Assembly (NCBI GenBank): GCA_947472655.1
Contig: CANJCG010000010.1
Location: 1-23,144, forward strand
Length of the DNA: 23,144 nucleotides
Origin: Actinomycetota bacterium
GTDB taxonomy: Bacteria > Actinomycetota > Actinomycetes > S36-B12
Direction of reading: 5' to 3'
This document shows positions 1 to 7,445 of the stretch, piece by piece. The notes under the pieces are model-generated. The model was given only the letters and a program-made list of their open reading frames with translations, was not told the DNA's origin and did not search any database. Made by a program: the position numbers and the translations under genes. The first letter of the stretch is position 1. Every line of letters begins with the position of its first letter.

Positions 1-1160
1 GTGCCTGGTTTGATCGAGTAAAACGGTATCCGCTTGTGCCACTCTGTCAGCACTGTACGCAGTTCCATACGAGCAAGGTGTGAACCCAAGCAGCGGTGAT
101 TTCCACCACCAAATGACAGGTGCGACTTGTCTCCTCTGGTGAGATCAACGGTCATTGTTTCTGGCTGATCCACATTCACATTCGCGGCGGGAATTGCTGC
201 CACGACAAACATTCCGGCGGGAATTGGGCATCCGGAAAGCACCGTATCCACTTTTGCAATACGGGTGATATTTTGCACTGGAGTTTCCCAGCGCAAGAGT
301 TCTTCGATGACGTTGTCGATCTGCGTAGGATCATCGTGAATCAATTGCTGTGCTTCTGGATGGAGCGCAAGGTAATGGAAGATCGCCTGCAACGAAATTG
401 TTACGGTGTCCAATCCTGCAGCCAGTAGCAAGAAGAGGATACGCAGAATTTCACTGTCAGTGAGATTGCGCCCGTCTTCAACTGTGACCGTCATGAAGTA
501 TGAAATGAGATCGTCGCGTGGTGCCGTGCGGCGAGCTTCCATCTCCATGGCGAACCGCTGGTAGATCTCACCTGCAGTTTTTGCCTGCAATTCCATGCCG
601 GCTTCACGACTTCCCGCCACGATTTCTGGGCGAATCATGATGTTCTTCCAGTTGACCATGGAGTCGAGTTCTTCACCCGGAAGGCCAAGTTGTGACAGGA
701 ACGTTAGGCAAGGAAGAGGCACAGCCAATTCTTCGCTGAACTCGACTTCACCCTTGTCAATAAAGGCGTCAATCATGCGGTTGACCTGCGTGGCGACGGT
801 TGGCTGAAGCGCCGCCATCTTCTTTGGCGAAAACAGTGGGTCAAGCACTCGGCGATACATCGCCTGAAGCGGTGGATCTACGCCAAGAGGAATGACCGGC
901 TCTTCACTGCCCATAATTCCAAATTCGGCGCTGAAGATTTCAGTATTCCGCAAGACTTCTTCGATATCCGCTCGATTCATAACGGCTGCGACAACTCCGT
1001 CTCCGGCCGCGCCGCGATGCTGTTCAAAGTCAACAGGGCACTGCGCTCGCAGGTTGATGTAGTACTCGCGCGGAGTATTTGATCGTTCGTACTGCCAGGC
1101 ATCGAGTTTTGCTGCCTGCTCGGGGTCCGAAACAGCTGCCGCTGCACCATACTCAGCCAT
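1..1160 (-). CDS. Cytochrome P450, 3' end cut by window edge
   Basis: The frame is open from an ATG at 1160 to the left edge, about 386 residues, so only the last 15-20 residues should be missing for a 400-residue bacterial P450. I translated it by hand. The I-helix motif AAGLDTVT lies near residues 247-254, the K-helix ELLR at 287-290, and the haem-binding loop FGGGNHRC at 350-357, with Cys357 as the predicted iron ligand. There is no membrane anchor, so it should be a soluble class I enzyme that takes electrons from a ferredoxin. It lies 37 bp downstream of a 7Fe ferredoxin on the same strand and probably shares its transcript. Established for the family: O2-dependent hydroxylation or epoxidation of hydrophobic substrates. 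The substrate is unknown; a sterol, steroid or terpenoid is inferred from neighbours. Confidence 0.95.
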   Translation of the reverse strand, partial: MAEYGAAAAVSDPEQAAKLDAWQYERSNTPREYYINLRAQCPVDFEQHRGAAGDGVVAAVMNRADIEEVLRNTEIFSAEFGIMGSEEPVIPLGVDPPLQAMYRRVLDPLFSPKKMAALQPTVATQVNRMIDAFIDKGEVEFSEELAVPLPCLTFLSQLGLPGEELDSMVNWKNIMIRPEIVAGSREAGMELQAKTAGEIYQRFAMEMEARRTAPRDDLISYFMTVTVEDGRNLTDSEILRILFLLLAAGLDTVTISLQAIFHYLALHPEAQQLIHDDPTQIDNVIEELLRWETPVQNITRIAKVDTVLSGCPIPAGMFVVAAIPAANVNVDQPETMTVDLTRGDKSHLSFGGGNHRCLGSHLARMELRTVLTEWHKRIPFYSIKPG

Positions 1161-1197
1161 GTAGCTCTCCTTTAGTTGACTTCATGTTGAAAGTTGT

Positions 1198-1545
1198 TTA
1201 TTCGCTTGGTTTCGCGGGTGCTGTGCGCACCAGAAAGGTGTCTACTCCTACTGGTCCAAAGGCCTTTGCTCCTAGAGGCATCCCAATCGGAAGGTCGCGG
1301 CCTTCTAGGACCTCTGTGAAGAATCTGGCGTTGTCTTCCAGACTGGCGAGGCTTTCCTCGGGGAGCTCTTCCTCATAATAAATAGCATCGCTAGGGCAGA
1401 CTGGTTCACAGGCTCCGCAGTCAATGCACTCTTCTGGGTTGATGTACAAAGCACGCGAACCTTCGTAGATGCAATCAACCGGACACTCTTTGACGCACGT
1501 CTTGTCCAAAACATCGATACAAGCTTCGGTGATTACATACGTCAT
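1198..1545 (-). CDS. fdxA: 7Fe ferredoxin (3Fe-4S plus 4Fe-4S), FdxA type
   Basis: A 115-residue protein opening MTYVITEACIDV. The cysteine pattern is that of seven-iron ferredoxins: C9, C17 and C50 fit the 3Fe-4S cluster, and C21, C40, C43 and C46 the 4Fe-4S cluster, with the usual extra C25. The motifs ECPVDCIYEG and CIDCGACEPVCP are typical of mycobacterial and streptomycete FdxA. The ATG at 1545 is chosen because AAGAAGGGTGA lies just before it and FdxA proteins start there. The frame stays open a further 36 codons upstream, but that extension has no ferredoxin character. It precedes the P450 by 37 bp, so it is a plausible electron donor, although FdxA proteins often serve other partners. 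No ferredoxin reductase is in the window. Confidence 0.93.
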   Translation of the reverse strand: MTYVITEACIDVLDKTCVKECPVDCIYEGSRALYINPEECIDCGACEPVCPSDAIYYEEELPEESLASLEDNARFFTEVLEGRDLPIGMPLGAKAFGPVGVDTFLVRTAPAKPSE

Positions 1546-1755
1546 GCATTCACCCTTCTTGGATGATAATTTTTCACGTATCTCGGGTGAGACACGGGCA
1601 AGGGTACGTCTAAATGTTGTAGGAGCATACGCAGAACAGCCGACTGCCTGCAAGCATTTTCACGAAGAAAAATCATGCACTCGCTATTTGCTTAAAGTGG
1701 CAGACAATCGCCATCTACCGTGCTAATAATTCGTCAGCAATCCGGCAAGGTTTGC

Positions 1756-1786
1756 TTGAAATCGGGTCAATAAGTCAGATATGACC
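1756..1786 (+). promoter_or_regulatory. Candidate promoter with overlapping inverted repeat
   Basis: TTGAAA (1756-1761), an 18-bp spacer and TATGAC (1780-1785) resemble a sigma-70-type promoter for the SDR gene at 1805. The repeat GGTCA (1765-1769) / TGACC (1782-1786) overlaps spacer and -10 and could be an operator. The gap 1546-1804 between fdxA and the SDR shows nothing else I can support. Confidence 0.35.
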
Positions 1787-1804
1787 AATTATTGGGAGTT
1801 TAAG

Positions 1805-2626
1805 ATGGGTATTGAAGCATTTCGTTATGACGGGCGTCATGCCCTCATCGTTGGTGGCGGCAGCGGCATGGGCGAGGCCCTTGCCAATTTGCTCCTTGAC
1901 CTTGGCGCGAAAGTTACCGTCATGGATCTTGTGGTGAGCAACCGATCTGATGTCACGAACATCCAGATGGACTTGCGCGACCGTCCAGGCATTGATGCAG
2001 CATTGGCCAAGGTTAATGGTCCAGTGAATGCAGTATTCCTGTGTGCCGGAGTGGCTGATGGCGAAGAAGGCATCGAAAAGACACTCTTCCTTGGGCAGCG
2101 CCACCTCGTGGAAAGCGCAATTGACGCTGGCATGGTTCCTCGCGGATCAGCAGTTGCCGTCATCTCATCAGTGGCTGGCCTTGGATGGGAGCGCGCACTT
2201 CCAGTGCTCGATGAGTACCTAGAAACTCCTACCTTCGAAGCTGGAGCGGCCTGGATTGCTGCTCACGACAACACTGCCACCTACAGTTTCGCAAAGCAGG
2301 CTTTCCTTGCCTACACTGCAAAGAAGGCACATCAATTCTTGAGCAAGGGCATCCGGATTAACGCAATCCTTCCTGGCCCAACAAACACTCCGCTTGCTCG
2401 CGCAAATGCCGAGCAATGGCTTGGTTTCGCACAAGATTACCGCGATAATCTAGGCATTCCAGCCGCTGAGCCAATGGATCAGGCTTACCCACTCGCCTTC
2501 CTTTGCAGCGACGCCGCGAGTTACGTCAATGGTATTAACTTCATTGTTGATGCAGGTTACGTCGCCTCGGGACTTACCGGTTCTTGGGATGCCCCATTCA
2601 TCAAGCCAATGATGGGTATTGAGTAG
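1805..2626 (+). CDS. SDR oxidoreductase, 3-alpha-hydroxysteroid dehydrogenase-like
   Basis: A 273-residue short-chain dehydrogenase. It has the nucleotide-binding loop GGGSGMG (17-23), a CAG in place of the usual NNAG (80-82), catalytic serine in ISSVAG (121-122), and Tyr160/Lys164 in YSFAK. A long insertion between the serine and the YxxxK motif (about 125-158) and the ending PLAFLCSDAASYVNG...VDAGY match the branch containing Comamonas 3-alpha-hydroxysteroid dehydrogenase/carbonyl reductase and coniferyl-alcohol dehydrogenases. The ATG at 1805 is preferred over the in-frame ATG at 1781 because GGGAG lies 6 bp before it. Expected role: NAD(P)-dependent alcohol/ketone interconversion. It is divergent from fdxA-P450, suggesting it acts on the P450 product. 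The precise substrate is unknown. Confidence 0.9.
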   Translation: MGIEAFRYDGRHALIVGGGSGMGEALANLLLDLGAKVTVMDLVVSNRSDVTNIQMDLRDRPGIDAALAKVNGPVNAVFLCAGVADGEEGIEKTLFLGQRHLVESAIDAGMVPRGSAVAVISSVAGLGWERALPVLDEYLETPTFEAGAAWIAAHDNTATYSFAKQAFLAYTAKKAHQFLSKGIRINAILPGPTNTPLARANAEQWLGFAQDYRDNLGIPAAEPMDQAYPLAFLCSDAASYVNGINFIVDAGYVASGLTGSWDAPFIKPMMGIE

Positions 2627-2637
2627 GGCTCTATTTC

Positions 2638-2693
2638 AAGTACTGATGCTGCGGTCGGGCTCGATTCAGGAACTCACCGCAGCATCAGTACTT
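2638..2693. terminator. Perfect 18-bp inverted repeat after the SDR gene
   Basis: AAGTACTGATGCTGCGGT (2638-2655) is matched exactly by its reverse complement at 2676-2693, with a 20-nt loop. It starts 11 bp after the SDR stop. The downstream side lacks a clear run of T, so it may be a factor-assisted terminator or an RNA-stabilising hairpin. Confidence 0.6.
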
Positions 2694-2809
2694 ATTCACA
2701 TCTAACTTCAGATATTTCAGTCAAAGTCATTGTGCTAAATCAAGACCGCTGCTAGCGTCGTTTCACCTGAGAGACTTTCGTGCTTTTTGTCGCTTGATTG
2801 TTCCGCAGA

Positions 2810-2833
2810 GGTCGTGGGCCTTACGACACGACC
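2810..2833 (+). promoter_or_regulatory. Inverted repeat in the leader of the small ferredoxin
   Basis: GGTCGTG (2810-2816) and CACGACC (2827-2833) form a 7-bp stem with a 10-nt loop, ending 28 bp before the ferredoxin ATG. It could be an operator or a leader hairpin. An overlapping alternative pairing (GTCGT at 2811-2815 with ACGAC at 2823-2827) exists. The rest of the 2694-2861 gap shows no promoter I can defend. Confidence 0.3.
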
Positions 2834-2861
2834 GTTCGTCAATATCCGCAGGGAGGACTGC

Positions 2862-3053
2862 ATGATTGTTACCGTAGACGTCGAGAAATGCACGGGGCAT
2901 GCTCGATGCAATGCCGCGTCCCCAGCCGTTTACACGCTCGACAGTGATGGCTATTTGGCCGTTCGCAACTATGAAGTACCTGCCGGACAAGAATCCCTTG
3001 CTCGTGAGGGCGCAGCTGCTTGCCCCGAGCGAGCAATCTCGATTACCGAATAG
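2862..3053 (+). CDS. 3Fe-4S ferredoxin of the P450-associated CxxHxxC type
   Basis: A 63-residue acidic protein starting MIVTVDVEKC. Cluster ligands are C10 and C16 in CTGHARC and C54 in ACPERA, the CxxHxxC(x)nCP pattern of actinobacterial single-cluster ferredoxins that feed P450 enzymes. His13 takes the position of the missing fourth ligand. The start is fixed by AGGGAGG seven bases upstream of the ATG; a longer open frame from 2787 has no family match. It lies 73 bp before the aldehyde dehydrogenase on the same strand. Mycobacterial clusters around CYP51/CYP123 hold a comparable set of P450, small ferredoxin, SDR and aldehyde dehydrogenase, which supports partnership with the P450 here. 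That pairing is inferred. Confidence 0.9.
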   Translation: MIVTVDVEKCTGHARCNAASPAVYTLDSDGYLAVRNYEVPAGQESLAREGAAACPERAISITE

Positions 3054-3126
3054 CCCACATCTTCATCTATTCAAAAACCTAGACCGATCTCTCTAATTTG
3101 AGCATTCGGATGATGAAAGGACACTG

Positions 3127-4611
3127 ATGTCTGAGTTCCCACCAATTGGCCCATACACACCAGAAAAGCGAATGCTGATTGACGGCAAGCTCGTCAATTC
3201 TTCAACTGGTGCTGAGTTCGACAACATCAACCCCGCCACTGAAGAAGTGCTGGGTCAGGTTGCTGACGGTTCCAAAGAAGATATGAACCGCGCCATTGGT
3301 GCGGCTCGCAATGCTTTTGATAACACTGACTGGTCAACAAATCACAAGTTCCGTAAGCATTGTCTTGATCAACTCCAGGTGGCGCTTGAGTCAGAAAAGG
3401 AACAACTTCGTGCCGAACTTGTTGACGAAGTTGGTACTCCCGTCATGCTGACCTACTCGGCGCAGTTGGAATGGCCGCTAGAAGATGCTTTCCGTTGGCC
3501 AGCGAACTACATCGGATCTTTCGAATGGGAGCGGTCGCTCCCCGATGACATGAAGTTGGGTTCCGTTTCCAAGCGCAAAGTGCGCAAGGAGGCTCTTGGT
3601 GTTATTGGCGCTGTTGTGCCTTGGAACTTCCCATTCGAAGTAACAGCGAACAAGATCGGGCCAATCTTGGCCACGGGCAACACCGTTGTGCTCAAGCCAG
3701 CTCCAGATACACCCTGGAATGCAACACGTTTAGGTCGTCTCATCGGCGAGCAGACTGATATTCCCGCTGGCGTATTTAACGTCGTGACTTCGTCTGATCA
3801 CCTCGTGGGTGAAGAGCTCACCCTTGATCCACGCGTCGACATGATGTCATTTACTGGTTCGACTCGTACCGGTATGCGCATCATGGAGAAGGGTGCTGCG
3901 ACCCTCAAGCGAGTGTTCCTAGAACTGGGTGGCAAGTCGGCAATGATCGTGTGTGACGATGCTGACTTCGCGCTCGCTCTGCCAAGCGTTGCAGGTTCAT
4001 GCTCACATGCAGGCCAGGGTTGTGTTTTGCAAACCCGCATCTTGTTGCCACGTAGCCGTTATGCAGAAGGCGTTGCAATCTTGACTGCAGTGATGCAGAA
4101 CATTCCATACGGTGATCCTCGTAATCCTGGAAACCTCATGGGACCACAGATCAGCCAGTTGCAGCGCACTCGCGTTCTTGAATACATCGAAAAGGGTAAA
4201 GCCGAGGGCGCAAACCTCGTTGTTGGTGGAGGCCGTCCGGCTAGCCAGCCAAAAGGTTGGTTCGTTGAGCCAACACTGTTCATCGATGTTGATAACTCAA
4301 TGACCATCGCGCAGGAAGAGATCTTCGGACCTGTCCTTTGCGTGATCCCTTATGACGATGACGAGGATGCAATCCGCATTGCTAACGACAGCAAGTACGG
4401 TCTCGGTGTTGGCGTCTGGTCAGCTTCACTCGATCGCGGAATGAACATTGCAAATCGCATTCGTTCAGGTTCTGCTTCGGTTAATGGTGGCAACTGGTAC
4501 GGCGCTGATGCACCGTACGGTGGTTACAAGACCAGTGGCATCGGACGTCAGAACGGAATCGAAGGATTCAACCAGCATCTCGAAACCAAGCTCATGGGCT
4601 GGACCGAGTAG
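3127..4611 (+). CDS. NAD(P)-dependent aldehyde dehydrogenase
   Basis: A 494-residue member of the classical aldehyde dehydrogenase superfamily, full length. Catalytic residues are all present: Asn167 in PWNFPF, Lys190 in VVLKPAP, Glu266 in LELGGKS, and the nucleophile Cys299 in HAGQGCV. The Rossmann motif FTGSTRTG lies at 242-249 and EEIFGPV follows near 397. AAAGG upstream of the ATG supports the start. It should oxidise an aldehyde to the carboxylic acid, which the acyl-CoA synthetase further along could then activate. It is the last gene of the rightward SDR-ferredoxin-ALDH series and is followed by a very strong hairpin. Similar genes occur next to mycobacterial P450 clusters (Rv0768-like); substrate specificity cannot be told from sequence. 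Confidence 0.95.
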   Translation: MSEFPPIGPYTPEKRMLIDGKLVNSSTGAEFDNINPATEEVLGQVADGSKEDMNRAIGAARNAFDNTDWSTNHKFRKHCLDQLQVALESEKEQLRAELVDEVGTPVMLTYSAQLEWPLEDAFRWPANYIGSFEWERSLPDDMKLGSVSKRKVRKEALGVIGAVVPWNFPFEVTANKIGPILATGNTVVLKPAPDTPWNATRLGRLIGEQTDIPAGVFNVVTSSDHLVGEELTLDPRVDMMSFTGSTRTGMRIMEKGAATLKRVFLELGGKSAMIVCDDADFALALPSVAGSCSHAGQGCVLQTRILLPRSRYAEGVAILTAVMQNIPYGDPRNPGNLMGPQISQLQRTRVLEYIEKGKAEGANLVVGGGRPASQPKGWFVEPTLFIDVDNSMTIAQEEIFGPVLCVIPYDDDEDAIRIANDSKYGLGVGVWSASLDRGMNIANRIRSGSASVNGGNWYGADAPYGGYKTSGIGRQNGIEGFNQHLETKLMGWTE

Positions 4612-4625
4612 TAGTTTCTTAATTC

Positions 4626-4671
4626 AAATAAGTGTGGCGCAGATCCGAAAGGATCTGCGCCACACTTATTT
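4626..4671. terminator. Bidirectional terminator, perfect 21-bp stem with GAAA loop
   Basis: The arms 4626-4646 and 4651-4671 are exactly complementary over 21 bp (core GTGTGGCGCAGATCC) with the tetraloop GAAA. The hairpin lies 14 bp after the aldehyde dehydrogenase stop and 12 bp after the stop of the convergent epoxide hydrolase gene, so it can serve both. A/T-rich ends on both sides fit intrinsic termination. Confidence 0.85.
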
Positions 4672-4683
4672 ACTAGGCAGGTA

Positions 4684-5091
4684 TTAGTAGTTGATTGGTA
4701 CGAGATCTGAAACATCAACGCCAGTCATCATTTTCATTGGCAATGCTGTGTCCCAGTAATCGTGCCAGCGGCGAATCTTGCCGTCTTCAATAACGAACGT
4801 GCCCATCACCGGCACACCCTGAACACCTGTTGGCGTATCGATCATGTCGAGGCGCTCAGTCAGTACGGAGTTACCATTTGCGGCAATGCTCTTCATGACA
4901 TATTCATATGAGACTGGGAACATGGTGAATTGTGCCGCCAAATTCTGCAGGATTGCTTCGACACCAACTGATGCTGTCATCCCGCAATTTTGGTACACCG
5001 AATCTGCTGTCAGGAATTTTCTCAGCGGCTCTGGATCACGCTTGACCATCAGATCGCAGAACTCTTGCACAATCGCTAAAGGGTCAGACAT
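4684..5091 (-). CDS. Limonene-1,2-epoxide hydrolase-family protein
   Basis: A 135-residue cone-shaped (NTF2-like) fold protein of the limonene-1,2-epoxide hydrolase type. The active-site set of that family can be placed: Tyr33 and Asn35 in VYQNCG, Arg80 and Asp82 in ERLDMI, and an Asp (Asp111) in RRWHDYWD. Presence of the Asp-Arg-Asp set argues for real hydrolase activity rather than a SnoaL-like cyclase, which lacks it. The ATG at 5091 is chosen because AAGGAG sits eight bases upstream; the in-frame GTG at 5100 overlaps that site. Expected role: hydration of an epoxide to a vicinal diol, for example one made by the neighbouring P450. Mycobacterial EphG is a homologue proposed to act on bulky, steroid-like epoxides. 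It is divergent from a TetR gene that probably controls it. Confidence 0.85.
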   Translation of the reverse strand: MSDPLAIVQEFCDLMVKRDPEPLRKFLTADSVYQNCGMTASVGVEAILQNLAAQFTMFPVSYEYVMKSIAANGNSVLTERLDMIDTPTGVQGVPVMGTFVIEDGKIRRWHDYWDTALPMKMMTGVDVSDLVPINY

Positions 5092-5125
5092 GTGGATCAC
5101 TCCTTAGATGTGGATGGCTAGGCGA

Positions 5126-5161
5126 GTACGGTTGTACATACAACCTGTATGTGAACCATAC
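5126..5161. promoter_or_regulatory. Palindromic operator between epoxide hydrolase and TetR genes
   Basis: The gap holds the palindrome GGTTGTACATACAACC (5130-5145, 7-bp arms) and a row of half-sites at exact 10-bp steps: CATAC at 5137, GTATG at 5147, CATAC at 5157. Such phased inverted half-sites upstream of a divergent TetR gene are the usual form of its own operator, probably bound by two dimers. Confidence 0.65.
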
Positions 5162-5168
5162 TTATGCC

Positions 5169-5798
5169 ATGGAGCGCGCGCAAGGGGTTCACGAAGAAAA
5201 ACCAACATTGCCTTCCGCAAATGTTGCTGCCCATGCCTTGGACACTCGGCAGTCTCTCGTAGATGCGGCACGCCTTCTGTTCGTTTCCAAGGGCTACTTC
5301 GCCACCGGCACTGAGGAAATTGTTCGCGAGGCTGGGGTCACTCGCGGCGCGCTCTATCACCACTTTGGCAGCAAAAAAGCCTTGTTCCTTGAGGTCTTCA
5401 ATGTGATTCAGGTGGGGCTTACGTCCTCCGCTCAACCCCTGCAACAGTCAGACGACGCTTTTGCCAGGCTTGAAGCTGGGCTACTCGGATTTCTCGATGC
5501 GTCAACAACACCAGAGATCCAAAGAGTGATCCTGATTGATGGTCCTGCTGTTCTCGGCTGGCCATTGTGGCGCGAGTTGGAAGCCAGTTACGGACTTGGT
5601 TCCATCCAACTTCTTCTCTCGAATGCTATTTCTCAAGGAACCCTGCGGGAACAACCGATCGAAGTGCTTTCGCATATCTTGCTGGCTGCAGTCGATGAAG
5701 CAGCACTATTCATCGCCAACGCGCCAGATCCGCTAGCAGCTAGGGAGTCGTCGGTGGCTGCCATGCGTTCTTTGCTTTCCGGGCTTTTACGGCCTTAG
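5169..5798 (+). CDS. TetR/AcrR-family transcriptional regulator
   Basis: A protein of about 209 residues. The N-terminal helix-turn-helix runs from SLVDAARLLFVSKGYFATGTEEIVREAG through VTRGALYHHFGSKKALFLEVF, the classic TetR signature, with YHHFGSK as the recognition-helix end. The C-terminal ligand domain is mostly helical and unassigned; it ends LLSGLLRP. No clear ribosome-binding site precedes either possible start (GTG at 5151 or ATG at 5169). I prefer the ATG because the GTG lies inside the operator, but leaderless translation from the GTG is possible. Its divergent placement to the epoxide hydrolase gene and the palindromes between them point to autoregulation and control of that gene, possibly of the wider cluster. 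The inducer is likely a pathway CoA ester or the substrate; this is inference. Confidence 0.92.
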   Translation: MERAQGVHEEKPTLPSANVAAHALDTRQSLVDAARLLFVSKGYFATGTEEIVREAGVTRGALYHHFGSKKALFLEVFNVIQVGLTSSAQPLQQSDDAFARLEAGLLGFLDASTTPEIQRVILIDGPAVLGWPLWRELEASYGLGSIQLLLSNAISQGTLREQPIEVLSHILLAAVDEAALFIANAPDPLAARESSVAAMRSLLSGLLRP

Positions 5799-5868
5799 CT
5801 CGTTGATTCCGCTAGGAATTCATTCAGCTCAAGCCAGTACTTTCTTCAACAAGCTCTTGGGAAAAAGA

Positions 5869-5902
5869 GTGGTGGGTGCCAGCCGAAGCTGACACCCACC
5901 AC
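5869..5902 (-). terminator. Intrinsic terminator of the solute-binding protein gene
   Basis: GTGGTGGGTG (5869-5878) pairs with CACCCACCAC (5893-5902); after one mismatch four further pairs close a CGAA loop. On the minus strand the stem is followed by TCTTTTTCCC, a proper U-tract. It lies 16 bp beyond the stop of the leftward gene. TetR transcripts from the other side could also end here. Confidence 0.85.
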
Positions 5903-5918
5903 CAGGAACTGCTACGTA

Positions 5919-7205
5919 CTAGCCCTTTAGAATTTGGCCAGTTGTTGCATCCATGTAATCACCGCAGGTAGGTGCCTTATCTGGAACCATTTTTCCGCTG
6001 ATGACCTGAATGAACCAGGTGCACTTAGCAGGGTTGCCATTTGGACTCAAACCAGGCTTGTAGCTAATTGGCTCGGGGAGCAGTCCGGCACCAGTGATGT
6101 TGCTCTGGTTGCGCAACTGATTCACGACTGCAACACGGGTTGGGCAAGGGCCGGCAAGCTTCAAGCCCTTAATCATCGTGTCTGCCGAAACATAAGCTGA
6201 CGGTGGATTTGGGCCATAAGGATTAAACCCAGCCGCGAGCATTGCGTTCGTGTAGGTGCGCAATCCTGGGCGGCCGGTGACACCTGGAGGCACTGTTCCA
6301 TAGGTAGAGCCAATGACTCCATCAAGGCCACCCTTTGCGTTTGCAATGACAATTGGATCTGAAAGCCCGGCCATGAATGGAGCCTTAAGAGTGACACCCT
6401 GCTGCTTAAGCGCAGACATCACTGAGAGCCCACCATCAACCTGAAGTACCAGGTATGCACCTTCTGCACCTGAAGACTTAATCTTCAGCGCAGTGGACGT
6501 GGCATCGTAGGCACCAAAAGGAGCGTCGTTGATGGCCAGCACGTTGGTCATACCAACCAGCGGTAGCGACTTAGCAAATCCCGCAGCGACAGCCAAAGCA
6601 GCCGGCACTGGGAAAGCAATGGTGGCCATAGTTTTGGCGCCTGTTTGAGCAACGCGCTTTGCACCTGAAGTTGTAGTCACGTTAGCGACACTGGTGCCAG
6701 CGGCTCCGAAGATGCTGCGGTACAGACCTGTTGATGGCAGAACTAGACCAATTGTTGGCACGCTTGCTTTGTCCAAGATTGGATACATCGTTTCAGCGTT
6801 CACAATGTTGAGCACGCCAAAATTCTTATCGCGCTCAATAGCCTGACTTGCTGCAACTAACTGAGTGGCTCCGTTTGAGTTATCGTCATACTTCTGAAGT
6901 ACAAGCTTGCGACCAAAAATGCCACCCTTGGCATTTTCTTGGGCTAAGCGCAGAGAAGCTGCTTCAAATGAACCCGCGAAACCAGCTGCATTGCCGCCGG
7001 TGGCAGAAGTAATGAAGGCAAGTTTGATGGTGCTCTTGTCAATTCCGTCTTGTGGAGCACATGAAGCCGTGTTGGCTGCGGTCACTGGCTTAGGTGTTGG
7101 TGCGGCATTTGCGCCCATTCCAGCCCCAGAAATAACCACTGCGGCGCCTAGACTTCCCACAACAAATGCTGCTCTTCGAGATCGATGAGTCTTTGAAACC
7201 TGCAT
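5919..7205 (-). CDS. Secreted ABC transporter substrate-binding protein, Liv (type I) family
   Basis: A 428-residue periplasmic-binding-protein-like type 1 protein of the branched-chain amino acid/amide family. Residues 1-35 form an export signal: basic start KTHRSRR, hydrophobic stretch AAFVVGSLGAAVVISGAGMG, and a likely cleavage after ANA. There is no lipobox, and the SRRAAF stretch only loosely recalls a Tat motif. The mature part opens with the typical IKLAFITSATGGNAAGFAGSFEAASLRLAQENAKGGIFGRKL, then alternating beta/alpha lobes. The ATG at 7205 is taken because GAAAGG precedes it; an upstream extension from 7256 is not signal-like. It has its own promoter and terminator. It is the presumed receptor of the livHM-livG-livF transporter about 12 kb away. 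In Rhodococcus such systems import steroid catabolites; the ligand here is unknown. Confidence 0.93.
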   Translation of the reverse strand: MQVSKTHRSRRAAFVVGSLGAAVVISGAGMGANAAPTPKPVTAANTASCAPQDGIDKSTIKLAFITSATGGNAAGFAGSFEAASLRLAQENAKGGIFGRKLVLQKYDDNSNGATQLVAASQAIERDKNFGVLNIVNAETMYPILDKASVPTIGLVLPSTGLYRSIFGAAGTSVANVTTTSGAKRVAQTGAKTMATIAFPVPAALAVAAGFAKSLPLVGMTNVLAINDAPFGAYDATSTALKIKSSGAEGAYLVLQVDGGLSVMSALKQQGVTLKAPFMAGLSDPIVIANAKGGLDGVIGSTYGTVPPGVTGRPGLRTYTNAMLAAGFNPYGPNPPSAYVSADTMIKGLKLAGPCPTRVAVVNQLRNQSNITGAGLLPEPISYKPGLSPNGNPAKCTWFIQVISGKMVPDKAPTCGDYMDATTGQILKG

Positions 7206-7289
7206 GAATCTAACCTTTCGATACAAGCGCCACGCACATTGCGCAACTCTCTCCACAGAGCAGTACGACCTAGATGAAGAGTGAAGGAG

Positions 7290-7318
7290 AGGTTACGAGT
7301 GTCATTCGATGGGGTCAA
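7290..7318 (-). promoter_or_regulatory. Sigma-70-type promoter for the solute-binding protein gene
   Basis: Read on the minus strand: TTGACC (7318-7313), exactly 17 bp, then TAACCT (7295-7290). The ATG is about 85 bp downstream, leaving a leader of roughly 75-80 nt. The remaining gap up to 7445 is A/T-rich and shows no gene. Confidence 0.6.
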
Positions 7319-7445
7319 GCATTTTCGCACAATCGTTACACAATAGTTTCCACTAAAAAAGTAATTTAGGAGGTTAATACTATTTACCCTATTTATGGCA
7401 TTTAGTCTAGGTTCCTGCGCTCGAAAGTGTCATGAACGCACGTTG

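Noticed and set aside
120..807. Rightward open frames opposite the P450 gene
   Set aside because: They lie antisense to a P450 frame with all family motifs and show no domain of their own.
2721..2730. The 10-mer TCAAAGTCAT occurs here and again at 8919-8928, both upstream of pathway genes
   Set aside because: Orientation relative to the genes differs, flanks do not match, and one shared 10-mer among about 2 kb of intergenic sequence is expected by chance.
7368..7385. An AGGAGG followed by A/T-rich sequence on the plus strand
   Set aside because: No start codon with a meaningful frame follows; probably chance in an A/T-rich gap.
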